A DNA stretch of 64,000 nt from Oscillospiraceae bacterium. Lineage in GTDB: Bacteria; Bacillota; Clostridia; Oscillospirales; Ruminococcaceae. The notes below the pieces were generated by a model, which saw nothing but the letters and a program-made list of their open reading frames with translations, searched no databases and was not told where the DNA came from. The DNA lies in assembly GCA_009777635.1 (NCBI GenBank), contig WRLK01000005.1, forward strand, positions 1 to 64,000, given 5' to 3'. Below are positions 32,467 to 41,601 of the stretch, piece by piece. The number at the start of each line of letters is the position of its first letter. Positions within the stretch are counted from its first letter, which is position 1. The position numbers were made by a program, and so were the translations under genes.

Positions 32467-33432
32467 AATTTTCCAGCCGATCAGGTATTCTATCGCGTCC
32501 ACGGCGGACAAAAAGCTTTCGGAAGCGCCCGATGCTTTTAATATGGACTTATCGGAACCGGTGTTGTTGCGCAGGCGGTATTCCGCCGGCGAACATCCAA
32601 GCCGCTCTGAAAACGCTTTCTGCAGGTATCGGTAATCCGAGTACCCGCTTTGAAAGCATACGTCTAAAAGGCTCATGTTTTTGTTTTCATCAAGCAGCCG
32701 CCTTGCCTGGTTAAAGCGCAGGTTCTTCACGTAATCCTGAAAGCTCTGGTTTATGTTTTCCCGAAAGAAGTGCGATAAGTAAGAAAGCGACAGGTTTTCC
32801 TGCTCGGCGATATCCGATAGAAGGATTTTATGCGTAAAATTTTCGTCGGCATAATTGAGTATCCTGCTCAGTCTGCTTGCCTTTTGCCCCTCCGCCTTTT
32901 TTTCCTCGTCAGTCAGGACATGGTACGGAATTAAACTGATGAGCTTTATGAAAAGCATATTCAAAGCCGACGCGCAGTAAAGCTCGTATAGGTGTTCCTT
33001 TCCGAAATAGTAAAGCCCCAGATCGATAAGCATATCTACAATCAAATCAAAATCCTGATTTTGAAGTACGGATTCCAGTATCGTGCAATCAAACGCGAAA
33101 TTTGAAATTGACGGGTATATATTTGCGAAAAACATCGGCGATATTTGAAACACCAGCAGCATTGGCGCATCCTCGCCAAGGGCTGTGAATTCATGCATTT
33201 CGTTCGTATTTAACAAGATCAGCGACGGCGCTTTCGCCTTGTAGCTTGCCTGCCTGAGCGACACCTCAATCTCCCCGTCAAGCATCAGGATTAATTCCAA
33301 ATCCCTGTGGAGGTGCTGGTTGCGGTAATCGACACTGTTCATAAATATGTTCAAATACTTCATCTGCGGGTATGACACTATCTCAAATTCGTTTTCCAAG
33401 GTTAGACCTCCTTGCTTATCAATTGTAAACAT
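32458..33432 (-). CDS. AraC-family transcriptional regulator with N-terminal cupin
   Basis: N-terminal YRNQHLHRDLELILMLDGEIEV; C-terminal HTH ILLSDIAEQENLSLSYLSHFFRENINQSFQDYVKNLRFNQARRLL...SGYSDYRYLQKAFSERLGCSPAEYR. Confidence 0.95.
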   Translation of the reverse strand: MFTIDKQGGLTLENEFEIVSYPQMKYLNIFMNSVDYRNQHLHRDLELILMLDGEIEVSLRQASYKAKAPSLILLNTNEMHEFTALGEDAPMLLVFQISPMFFANIYPSISNFAFDCTILESVLQNQDFDLIVDMLIDLGLYYFGKEHLYELYCASALNMLFIKLISLIPYHVLTDEEKKAEGQKASRLSRILNYADENFTHKILLSDIAEQENLSLSYLSHFFRENINQSFQDYVKNLRFNQARRLLDENKNMSLLDVCFQSGYSDYRYLQKAFSERLGCSPAEYRLRNNTGSDKSILKASGASESFLSAVDAIEYLIGWKILC

Positions 33433-33613
33433 GTTTTATAATTGCCTTTTTATTATATACCATAAAAGAAGACAGAACAAGTAAAACAGCAAAATTGTCG
33501 TAAAAATATAATAAAATAATCGATGTTACAAGTCGTTTTTTTATATATACTTTATTTCAAACCATTTTATAAATTGTAAAAATTTAGTAAATATGAATAA
33601 TGGGGAGGTTGCA

Positions 33614-34648
33614 ATGTCCAGATTCAAGTATTCGGCAGGTCCTTGGAACGTTAATACCGGCGCAGATTCTTATGGCCCCGCTACAAGGGATGAGATTCCT
33701 TTAGAAGAAAAAATCAAAAAATTTGCGGAGCTTGGCTTTTCCGCGGTTCAATTTCATGACGATGACGCTGTCCCCAACATAAACGACTTAAGCGAAGGCG
33801 ATATTAAAAATGAGGCCCGCAAGCTAAAAGCGGTGCTCGACAAATACAACATGGCCGCGGAGTTCGTCGCCCCAAGGCTTTGGTTCAATCCAAGAACCGC
33901 CGATGGCGGGTATATGTCAAGTTCGAATCAGGACCGGGAATACGCCATGTGGCGCTCATACCGCTCAATCGATATAGCAAACGAGCTCGGCTGCGACTTA
34001 ATCGTTTTGTGGCTGGCACGCGAGGGAACCTTGTGCGCTGAAAGCAAAAGCCCTATATGGGCGACGAAACGGCTGGTCGAATCCATCGACAAAATGCTTG
34101 AATATGACAAAAAAATCCGTATCGCCATCGAGCCTAAGCCAAACGAGCCCATCGACAGGAGCCTTTGCGGCACAATCGGGCATGCATTGGCGATTTCGGC
34201 GGCGACCATCGACCCGTCGCGCGTAGGCGGTAATGTCGAAAGCGCACACGCCGTTTTAGCCGGCCTTGACGCTACAAACGAGATGGGCTTCGCACTTGCG
34301 TTCGATAAATTGTTTACAGTCCATTTAAACGACCAAAACAGCATCAGGTTTGATCAGGACAAAGTTTTCGGCGTTGAAAACCTGCGTTCGTCGTTTAACC
34401 AGATTAAGCTTCTGTGCGAGAACGATTACGGCAAAAACGGCGAATATGTCGGCCTTGACGTCAAGGCCATGCGCACCACGAAAAACGAAGACCGCTACAA
34501 GCATTTGGAAAACAGCCTTAAAATCGCAAAAGCGTTGGAAGACAAAGCTATGCGGTTCGATTACGAGTTCCAGAAAAAATGCGTGGAAAACCGCGATTTT
34601 GAGGCTCTTGAGATGTATGTCATGAATTTGCTTATGGGGCTTGTGTAG
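33614..34648 (+). CDS. Xylose isomerase-like TIM-barrel protein (class I XylA-type)
   Basis: FHDDDAVP, EPKPNEP, NVESAH, HLNDQNSIRFDQDKVFG, LDVKAMR match xylose isomerase active-site and metal motifs; GGGGAGG RBS before MSRFKY. Confidence 0.9.
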   Translation: MSRFKYSAGPWNVNTGADSYGPATRDEIPLEEKIKKFAELGFSAVQFHDDDAVPNINDLSEGDIKNEARKLKAVLDKYNMAAEFVAPRLWFNPRTADGGYMSSSNQDREYAMWRSYRSIDIANELGCDLIVLWLAREGTLCAESKSPIWATKRLVESIDKMLEYDKKIRIAIEPKPNEPIDRSLCGTIGHALAISAATIDPSRVGGNVESAHAVLAGLDATNEMGFALAFDKLFTVHLNDQNSIRFDQDKVFGVENLRSSFNQIKLLCENDYGKNGEYVGLDVKAMRTTKNEDRYKHLENSLKIAKALEDKAMRFDYEFQKKCVENRDFEALEMYVMNLLMGLV

Positions 34649-34680
34649 CAGAAACTTACTGGGAAAGGAAGCTATGTTAA

Positions 34681-36165
34681 ATGAGTGAGCTGCTCCGGAT
34701 TGAAAACATATGTAAAAGCTTCCCCGGCGTAAAAGTGTTCGACGGCTTTGACTTTGACCTTATGTCCGGGGAAATCCATTGCGTATGCGGCGAAAACGGC
34801 GCGGGAAAATCGACGATGATCAAAATCCTGTCGGGCGCGTATAAGCCCGACAGCGGCACATATTACTTTGAAGGCAAGGACGTCGGCGCGCTTACCCCGC
34901 ACAGCGCGATAGAGCTTGGAATCCAGACGATTTACCAGGAACACAACCTTTGCCCGCAGCTATCCGTCGCCGAAAATTTGTTTATCGGCAAGGAAGTCCT
35001 GAAAGGCGGCTTTTTGATCGACCGCGCCTCAATGGTTTCACGTGCGAAGGAAGTGCTGGAATACTTAAACACCAGCATCTCGCCTTATGATATTGTAGGC
35101 AGCCTAGGCAGCGGCGCGCAGAAAACCGTTGAGATTGCGCGCGGGCTTGTACAGCAATCGAAGGTCATGATCCTCGACGAGCCGACCGCATCGTTTAACC
35201 GCGAGGAAAGCAACCATCTTCTCGAAATCGTGCGCACCCTGCGCGAAGCGGGCCTCGGCATCATTTACATATCACACCACCTGGAGGAAGTCTTCCAAAT
35301 CGCCGATCGGGTCACCGTTATCCGCGACGGCGAGAAAATAAATACGCACCCGATCGAAGGGCTGACGGAAGAAAAGCTGATCAAGGAAATGATCGGCCGT
35401 GACGTAAGCATGCTGTTCGACCGCGAGACGTTCGAGATCGGGGAAGAAAAATTCCGTGTGGAGAACGTATCAGGCAACGGCGTAAACGATATTTCGCTGC
35501 ATGTAAGAAAGGGCGAGCTGCTCGGCGTCGCCGGGATGGTCGGTTCCGGGCGCACGGAGCTGCTGGAGCTTTTATTCGGCTCAGCGCACATGTCCTCGGG
35601 GGAATGCTTCATTGACGGGGAGAAAGTCAAAATCAATTCCCCGAAGCAGGCGATTGCAAACCACATATGCTTTATTACGGAAAGCAGGCAGCGCACAGGG
35701 CTTTTCCTTGACCACACCGTGGTCGCGAACTGTGTGGTCGCAAGCTTTTCAAAAGGCCGCAAGGCTCTTGCCATGCCGGCGGAGGAAGTCAAGATTGCCG
35801 AGGAATACATAGACCGTTTAAGCATTAAGACGCCGAGCGCGCTGCAAAAGGCCGTGTTCCTTTCCGGCGGCAACCAGCAGAAGGTTGTGCTGGCAAAATG
35901 GTTTATCACAAACGGGGAAATCTTTTTCTTCGACGAGCCGAGCCGCGGCATCGACATCGGCGCTAAAGAGGAGATTTACGTCCTCATGTCGAACCTGCTT
36001 CGTGAAGGAAAAAGCATCGTCATGGTTTCGTCGGATATGCCCGAATTGATTTCCATGAGCGACCGGATTATGGTAATGAGGGGCGGCCGCTTTGTGGGAG
36101 AACTCTCCAAAGAAGAAATTTCCGAGGAGAACATACTGAAACATTCTATCGGAGGGGTCAAATGA
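34681..36165 (+). CDS. Sugar ABC transporter ATP-binding protein (RbsA/MglA type, two ABC domains)
   Basis: GENGAGKSTMIKILSGAYKPDSG; LDEPTASF; LSGGNQQKVVLAKWF. Confidence 0.96.
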   Translation: MSELLRIENICKSFPGVKVFDGFDFDLMSGEIHCVCGENGAGKSTMIKILSGAYKPDSGTYYFEGKDVGALTPHSAIELGIQTIYQEHNLCPQLSVAENLFIGKEVLKGGFLIDRASMVSRAKEVLEYLNTSISPYDIVGSLGSGAQKTVEIARGLVQQSKVMILDEPTASFNREESNHLLEIVRTLREAGLGIIYISHHLEEVFQIADRVTVIRDGEKINTHPIEGLTEEKLIKEMIGRDVSMLFDRETFEIGEEKFRVENVSGNGVNDISLHVRKGELLGVAGMVGSGRTELLELLFGSAHMSSGECFIDGEKVKINSPKQAIANHICFITESRQRTGLFLDHTVVANCVVASFSKGRKALAMPAEEVKIAEEYIDRLSIKTPSALQKAVFLSGGNQQKVVLAKWFITNGEIFFFDEPSRGIDIGAKEEIYVLMSNLLREGKSIVMVSSDMPELISMSDRIMVMRGGRFVGELSKEEISEENILKHSIGGVK

Positions 36166-37148
36166 TGGATAAGGGAAGTGGCCGTAATCTTGGCGAAAGA
36201 GTTTTAAGGCACGAGGTTACGCCTGTTTTTAGCGTACTGCTTGTTTTTATGATTGTCGTCAGCATCATGTCGCCTCATTTTATGAGGTTCCAGAATATCA
36301 ACAGCGTTTTCCAAAACCTGTCGATTGTCGGCATGGTCACGATGGGAATGGGGCTTGTAATGATTTCCGGCGGCATCGATTTGTCCGTCGGCTGGATGAT
36401 GAGCCTTTGCGGCAGCTCAGTTGCGTACATGATGGTAAACTTAGGGTTACCGGAGGGCCTCGCTTTCGTTTTGGGCCTTTTGCTGGGCATGGCGCTCGGC
36501 ACGATCATGGGCTTTATTATCGCAAGCACAAAAATTGAACCTTTCATCATTTCCCTTGGGTTTATGAGCGCGTACCAGGGAATTACATATATCATAACCG
36601 GCGCGCGTGAAATAAAGCTTCAGCCTGAAATGTTTACCGCTTTAGGAAAAACCCGAATATTCAACATCGGCTCGCCCGTTTACTTCTTTGTAATTTTAAC
36701 GGCGATACTATGGCTTCTTTTGAAGTATACCCGTTTCGGCCGCAGGCTTTACGCTGTGGGCGGAAACGCGGACGCCGCATATTTAGCCGGTATCAACGTG
36801 CGCCTGTTTAAGATGGGGATTTATACCATTAACGGTTTCATCGTGTCGTTTGCCTCTATGGTATACGTTTCACGCCTCGGGACAGGAAGCCCTCTCATCG
36901 GCCTCAACGCGGAGATAGACGCAATCGCGGCGGTTGTCGTCGGCGGCGTAGCGATGAAAGGCGGCAAAGGAAATATGTGGGGCGTGTTCATCGGCGTTGT
37001 GCTTTTGGCGTTTATATCGAACGCTTTAAACCTGATGGGGATTTCCCCATTCTACCAGTACCTGCTCAAGGGCGTCCTGATAGTAGGCTCGGTGCTAATC
37101 AGTTACTATGGCGGTATCAGAAGCCAGTCTTCCAAAAGCAAGGCTTGA
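36162..37148 (+). CDS. Sugar ABC transporter permease (RbsC type)
   Basis: MISGGIDLSVGWMMSL; YAVGGNADAAYLAGINV; GGVAMKGGKGNMWGVFIG. Confidence 0.95.
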   Translation: MMDKGSGRNLGERVLRHEVTPVFSVLLVFMIVVSIMSPHFMRFQNINSVFQNLSIVGMVTMGMGLVMISGGIDLSVGWMMSLCGSSVAYMMVNLGLPEGLAFVLGLLLGMALGTIMGFIIASTKIEPFIISLGFMSAYQGITYIITGAREIKLQPEMFTALGKTRIFNIGSPVYFFVILTAILWLLLKYTRFGRRLYAVGGNADAAYLAGINVRLFKMGIYTINGFIVSFASMVYVSRLGTGSPLIGLNAEIDAIAAVVVGGVAMKGGKGNMWGVFIGVVLLAFISNALNLMGISPFYQYLLKGVLIVGSVLISYYGGIRSQSSKSKA

Positions 37149-37202
37149 GCGCACTGCCTTTAGTAAAATAAACATCATGCATAATTAAAAGGAGGATACT
37201 CA

Positions 37203-38351
37203 GTGAAAAAGATTTTATCATTCATTTTGGCAACAGCACTTTTAGCAGTGATATTTGCGGCGTGCGGCGGCTCGCCCGCACCGACGGAGCAGGCCGCGGA
37301 ACAAGCTCCGGCGCCCGCCCCCGCTCAGGAGTCCCCGGTGATCGAGGACCTTGAGGAAGTAGCCGACACGGACGTACACGCAGGCAAGAGGGTTGCGTTT
37401 ATCAACGCGGGCCCCGACGATTATTACAAACAGTTCGGAGATGCTTTCGCCGCAATCGGCAGGCAGTACGGCTGGGACGTCACGGAAATCAACTCCGAGT
37501 ATGAGCCCGCGAAAGAGCTTGCCAACGTCGAAGACATGATCAACGCGGGTATGGACGCCATCGCCGTTATCACGGTTTCGATGGAAGCCGCGGGAGAAGC
37601 CTGCATCCTTGCGAACAACGCGGGCGTTCCGATTTTCTTCGTAGCAGGTACCCCTGACGAGTCGAGAGGCGCAAAACCCAACGGACACGTAACGGACAAC
37701 TTCCTTTACATGGGTTATCTTGTCGGCAGGTTTGTCGGTGAAAACTATCCCGATGAAACAGTTGCTTACACCATCGAAGGCTTCTTGGGGCAAGGCACCG
37801 CCGAAGCCCAGACCGAAGGCTTCAGAAGGGGTCTTGAGGCCACCTCCGGCGCCGAAGTCGTAAGCCTTGGCAGCGGCGAATGGCAAAGGACGCTTGCAAT
37901 CCCGATTATGGCCGACCTTATTACATCCGGCAGAGAATGGAACGTCATTTACGGCGCGAACGACGAAATGACCGACGGCATCCTCACCGCGATTGAAGAA
38001 GCCGGAATCGACGCCAAAGACAAAGTAGTCGTCTCCTCAAACGGCAAGGAGCTTGCTTGGCCGTGGCTGAAAGACGGCAGAGTAAAAGCCGACTCTCCGA
38101 ACCCGCCGTCCCTGAACGCCGACCTCAGCGTACAGCAGATCGTAGCGCATTTTGAAGGCAGGCCCTTCCCGCAAAAAATCCGCATTTACGCTCCCGCGGC
38201 GCTGACGGCCGACAACATTGACACCGCAATCCCGTGGGTCGTTTCGGACTATATTGCCGGACGCAACGCAGGTAACTTCCCATACCAGCTTGATTACTAC
38301 GAAAACCTCATGAAAGAAATGGAAGCCGAGAATCCCTGGCTTGTTGGTTAA
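37203..38351 (+). CDS. Sugar ABC transporter substrate-binding lipoprotein (RbsB type)
   Basis: Lipobox VIFAACGG; periplasmic-binding fold MINAGMDAIAVITVSMEAAGEACILANNAGVPIFFV. Confidence 0.93.
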   Translation: MKKILSFILATALLAVIFAACGGSPAPTEQAAEQAPAPAPAQESPVIEDLEEVADTDVHAGKRVAFINAGPDDYYKQFGDAFAAIGRQYGWDVTEINSEYEPAKELANVEDMINAGMDAIAVITVSMEAAGEACILANNAGVPIFFVAGTPDESRGAKPNGHVTDNFLYMGYLVGRFVGENYPDETVAYTIEGFLGQGTAEAQTEGFRRGLEATSGAEVVSLGSGEWQRTLAIPIMADLITSGREWNVIYGANDEMTDGILTAIEEAGIDAKDKVVVSSNGKELAWPWLKDGRVKADSPNPPSLNADLSVQQIVAHFEGRPFPQKIRIYAPAALTADNIDTAIPWVVSDYIAGRNAGNFPYQLDYYENLMKEMEAENPWLVG

Positions 38352-38379
38352 CCCGCTCATATAAATCCATGATCCCGAC

Positions 38380-38409
38380 GCCGGGCCGCTTAACGTTTCG
38401 CGGCCCGGC
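38380..38409 (+). other. Intra-operon stem-loop after the substrate-binding protein gene
   Basis: GCCGGGCCGC (38380-38389) / GCGGCCCGGC (38400-38409), 10-bp perfect stem, no downstream T-run. Confidence 0.75.
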
Positions 38410-38447
38410 TCATCAATAACCAAAATTACTTTAAGGAGTGAAGGCGT

Positions 38448-39581
38448 TTGTATATTCTGAAATACGGTATGGTCGGCGGAGGCGAGGGCGCTTTTATCGG
38501 CGACGCGCACCGCAAATCCATTAACCTTGACGGCAAAGCCAGGCTGATTTCCGGTTGTTTTTCCAGGAACTGGGATAACACTCTTAAAACAGGTGAAAAA
38601 TTAGGCGTCGACCCCGAGCGGCTGTATAAAGACTACGCTGAAATGGCGAAAGCTGAAGCCGCCAGAAGCGATAAAATTGATTTTGTTGTTGTAGTTACGC
38701 CTAACTCCTCACATTTTGCCGTTTGCAAGGCGTTTCTTGAAGCGGGAATCAACGTGGTATGCGACAAGCCGCTTGTGTTCGAGATCGCCGAAGCTGAGGA
38801 GCTTATGCGCATTGCTAAGGAAAAGGAGCTGCTCTTTGCCGTTACATACACCTATAGCGGACATATTACGTTCAAGCATGTGCGCGAAATAATCAAAGCA
38901 GGTGAGATTGGCGACGTCAGAATGGTTATGGGCGAATACGCGCAGGGCTGGCTGTATTCGGGCGACGGCGGCAAGCAGGGCTCGTGGCGTATCGATCCCG
39001 GGCAGTCCGGCATCAGCAACGCGCTTGGCGACATCGGCACACACGTCGAGAACTCCGTATCCATGATGACGGGGCTTAAGATTAAACGCGTGCTTGCCAA
39101 AATGGATGCCATAGTCCCCGGCAGGACGCTCGACGACAACAGCGTGGTTCTTGTGGAGTATGAGAACGGCGCGTCCGGTACATACTGGGTCAGCCAGTTT
39201 GCCATTGGCTGCGACAACGACCTTAAGGTGCGCATCTTCGGCTCCAAGGGCAGCATCGAGTGGAGCCAATTCGGAAGCGAGGACGTCTTCATCACCGGCG
39301 AGGACGGCATCCGTAAGCTTCTGCGACGCGGTTACGGAGCTATCGCGCCAAACGCCGCAAGATACGGGCGTTTGCCCGCCGCGCATAACGAGGGGTATCT
39401 AGAGGCGATGGCTAATATTTACTCAAACTTCTGCGACTGTGTAATCAAACAGTCCGAAGGAACGCTTGCTCCGGAGGATATAGATTATCCGGGACTTGAG
39501 GAGGGTCTTGACGGCGTCAAATTCATCCACAAATGCGTGGAAAGCTCAAAGAACGGAAATGTCTGGGTAGATTTTGATTAG
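38448..39581 (+). CDS. Gfo/Idh/MocA-family oxidoreductase
   Basis: YGMVGGGEGAFIGDAHRKSINLDG; VCDKPL; GDIGTHVENSV; TTG start with AAGGAG. Confidence 0.93.
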   Translation: MYILKYGMVGGGEGAFIGDAHRKSINLDGKARLISGCFSRNWDNTLKTGEKLGVDPERLYKDYAEMAKAEAARSDKIDFVVVVTPNSSHFAVCKAFLEAGINVVCDKPLVFEIAEAEELMRIAKEKELLFAVTYTYSGHITFKHVREIIKAGEIGDVRMVMGEYAQGWLYSGDGGKQGSWRIDPGQSGISNALGDIGTHVENSVSMMTGLKIKRVLAKMDAIVPGRTLDDNSVVLVEYENGASGTYWVSQFAIGCDNDLKVRIFGSKGSIEWSQFGSEDVFITGEDGIRKLLRRGYGAIAPNAARYGRLPAAHNEGYLEAMANIYSNFCDCVIKQSEGTLAPEDIDYPGLEEGLDGVKFIHKCVESSKNGNVWVDFD

Positions 39582-39603
39582 GGACTGTTTGGGAGGAAGC
39601 AAC

Positions 39604-40446
39604 ATGAAAGTCGGAATGTTTTTAGTAGTGGAGCCTTTAGCGCCGGTCAGCCGCCAGCTCGAGCTTGTGAAGTCCTTTGGATTTCACTGTGCGGACATCA
39701 CCGATACCCATGCGGGCGGAAGCATGTTTGCGTCGGCCGGGTTTTTGCCGAGCGTCAGCCTTGACGATAACCCCTTTGAGGTCGTCCGCATGTTTCGGAG
39801 CCTAGGCATTACGCCCACGACCGTATGCGCGCACGCGGCGCTTCTTGAGCCGAGCAGCCCCGCCGCCTACCAGACGGACGAAGTCATGAAAGCGATACGG
39901 TTTGCGGCGGCTGTCGGAATCAAGGAGGTCGTGACGACCGAAACCGAACCGCACAGCGACTGGGCGAAAAATCTCACCCACGAGCAGATGGTCTTTACCA
40001 TATGCGAAAAGCTGTATGTCCCGTGCCAAATGGCGGCCGATTACGGCGTCCGCCTGCTGATGGAGCCACACGGCCCGATCACAAGCAGTATGCAGGGGAT
40101 GCGCGACGTCTTCAGGTTCCTGGATAATCCCCAAGCGCTTGGCGTAAATATGGATACGGGAAACTCGTGGCTCGGCGGCGTCGACCCCGTGGAGATGGCA
40201 AAGGAGTTTAAAGATAAAATCCACCATATCCACTGGAAAGACTTGGGCGAGGAATGGATTCCGAAACGCGGGACAATGTTCGGCTGCGGTTTTTCGACCA
40301 TCGCGCTGGGCGACGGCGTGGTGGACGTGAAAGGCGTAATCGATGTGCTCAAGGACAAGGACATTGAGTATTCCACGCTTGAAATCGTGGGGAACGAAGA
40401 CATATTGCGGAAAAGCAAGGCGTTTGTTGAGAAGCACTGGAAATAA
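39604..40446 (+). CDS. Sugar phosphate isomerase/epimerase (xylose isomerase-like TIM barrel)
   Basis: LLMEPHGP, GVNMDTGNSW, IHHIHWKD, STLEIVG metal-ligand motifs. Confidence 0.88.
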   Translation: MKVGMFLVVEPLAPVSRQLELVKSFGFHCADITDTHAGGSMFASAGFLPSVSLDDNPFEVVRMFRSLGITPTTVCAHAALLEPSSPAAYQTDEVMKAIRFAAAVGIKEVVTTETEPHSDWAKNLTHEQMVFTICEKLYVPCQMAADYGVRLLMEPHGPITSSMQGMRDVFRFLDNPQALGVNMDTGNSWLGGVDPVEMAKEFKDKIHHIHWKDLGEEWIPKRGTMFGCGFSTIALGDGVVDVKGVIDVLKDKDIEYSTLEIVGNEDILRKSKAFVEKHWK

Positions 40447-40472
40447 AATAATAGATTGAAAGGATGAATACC

Positions 40473-41465
40473 ATGGCAAGACCCGTCACATTATTTACCG
40501 GCCAATGGGCCGACCTGCCGTTTGAAGAGGCGTGCAAGCTGATATCCGAAATGGGGTACGAGGGCGTTGAGCTTGCTACCTGGGGCGACCATCTGGACGT
40601 GCATAAAGCGGCGTCGGACACGCGTTATGTAGAGGAACGCAAGGCAATCCTTAAAAAATATAATCTTGGCTGCTGGGCGATCAGCGCGCATTTATCCGGC
40701 CAGTGCGTCGGCGATTTGTGGGACCCCCGCCTTGACGGCTTCGCCCCCGCAAGCCTTGCCGGAAAGCCTGAGGAAATCCGCAAATGGGCGATCGAAGAGG
40801 TCAAGGCGACGGCAAGAGCCGCCGCAGCTATGGGCTGCAAAATCGTCACTGGATTCATGGGAAGCCCGATTTGGAAATACTGGTACTCTTTCCCGCAAAC
40901 GTCCGAGGAAATGGTTGAAGCGGGCTTTGACGAGATTGTCGAGCTTTGGTCCCCGATTTTCGATGTGTTCGACGAAGTGGGCGTAAGGTTCGCGCTTGAA
41001 GTCCATCCTACCGAAATTGCGTTTGATTACTGGACAACCAAAAAACTCTTTGAAAAATTCAAAGACCGCCCGACCCTCGGATTAAACTACGACCCGAGCC
41101 ACCTGCTTTGGAATATGCTCGACCCCGCCGTTTTCGCAAGGGATTTCGCCGAGAAAATCTATCATGTACATATCAAGGACGCAAAGCTCAACCTTGACGG
41201 GCGCAACGGTATTTTGGGCTCCCACATCACATTCGGCAGCACACGCCGCGGCTGGAACTTCGTCTCGCCGGGACACGGCGACGTTGATTTCGATTCTGTC
41301 ATCCGCGAGCTTAATCAGGCAGGGTACACAGGCCCCTTGTCCGTTGAGTGGGAAGACTCCGGCATGGACCGGGTATTCGGCGCTACCGAAGCGTGCGAGA
41401 TGACAAAGCAAATCAACTTCAGCGCTTCTAATGTGGCTTTTGACAAAGCGCTTGCGACCGACTAA
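40473..41465 (+). CDS. Sugar phosphate isomerase/epimerase (xylose isomerase-like TIM barrel)
   Basis: ALEVHPTEIAFD, GLNYDPSHLLW, YHVHIKD, PLSVEWED. Confidence 0.9.
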   Translation: MARPVTLFTGQWADLPFEEACKLISEMGYEGVELATWGDHLDVHKAASDTRYVEERKAILKKYNLGCWAISAHLSGQCVGDLWDPRLDGFAPASLAGKPEEIRKWAIEEVKATARAAAAMGCKIVTGFMGSPIWKYWYSFPQTSEEMVEAGFDEIVELWSPIFDVFDEVGVRFALEVHPTEIAFDYWTTKKLFEKFKDRPTLGLNYDPSHLLWNMLDPAVFARDFAEKIYHVHIKDAKLNLDGRNGILGSHITFGSTRRGWNFVSPGHGDVDFDSVIRELNQAGYTGPLSVEWEDSGMDRVFGATEACEMTKQINFSASNVAFDKALATD

Positions 41466-41476
41466 AATTTCCCTTT

Positions 41477-41577
41477 GAAGAAAAGCTCTGTTGGCCCCGG
41501 TCAATCGGGCTTTTCTTCGCAGCATATAATCAAGCGCCCCGCAGCAAGCTACGGGGGGTATGAAACCCACGAGTGGG
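41477..41577 (+). repeat. Cluster of three stem-loops / REP-like palindromes
   Basis: GAAGAAAAGC/GCTTTTCTTC (41477-41486/41509-41518); CCCCG/CGGGG (41537-41541/41552-41556); CCCAC/GTGGG (41566-41577). Confidence 0.7.
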
Positions 41578-41601
41578 AATCAACCGAGGAGGATATATGA
41601 T

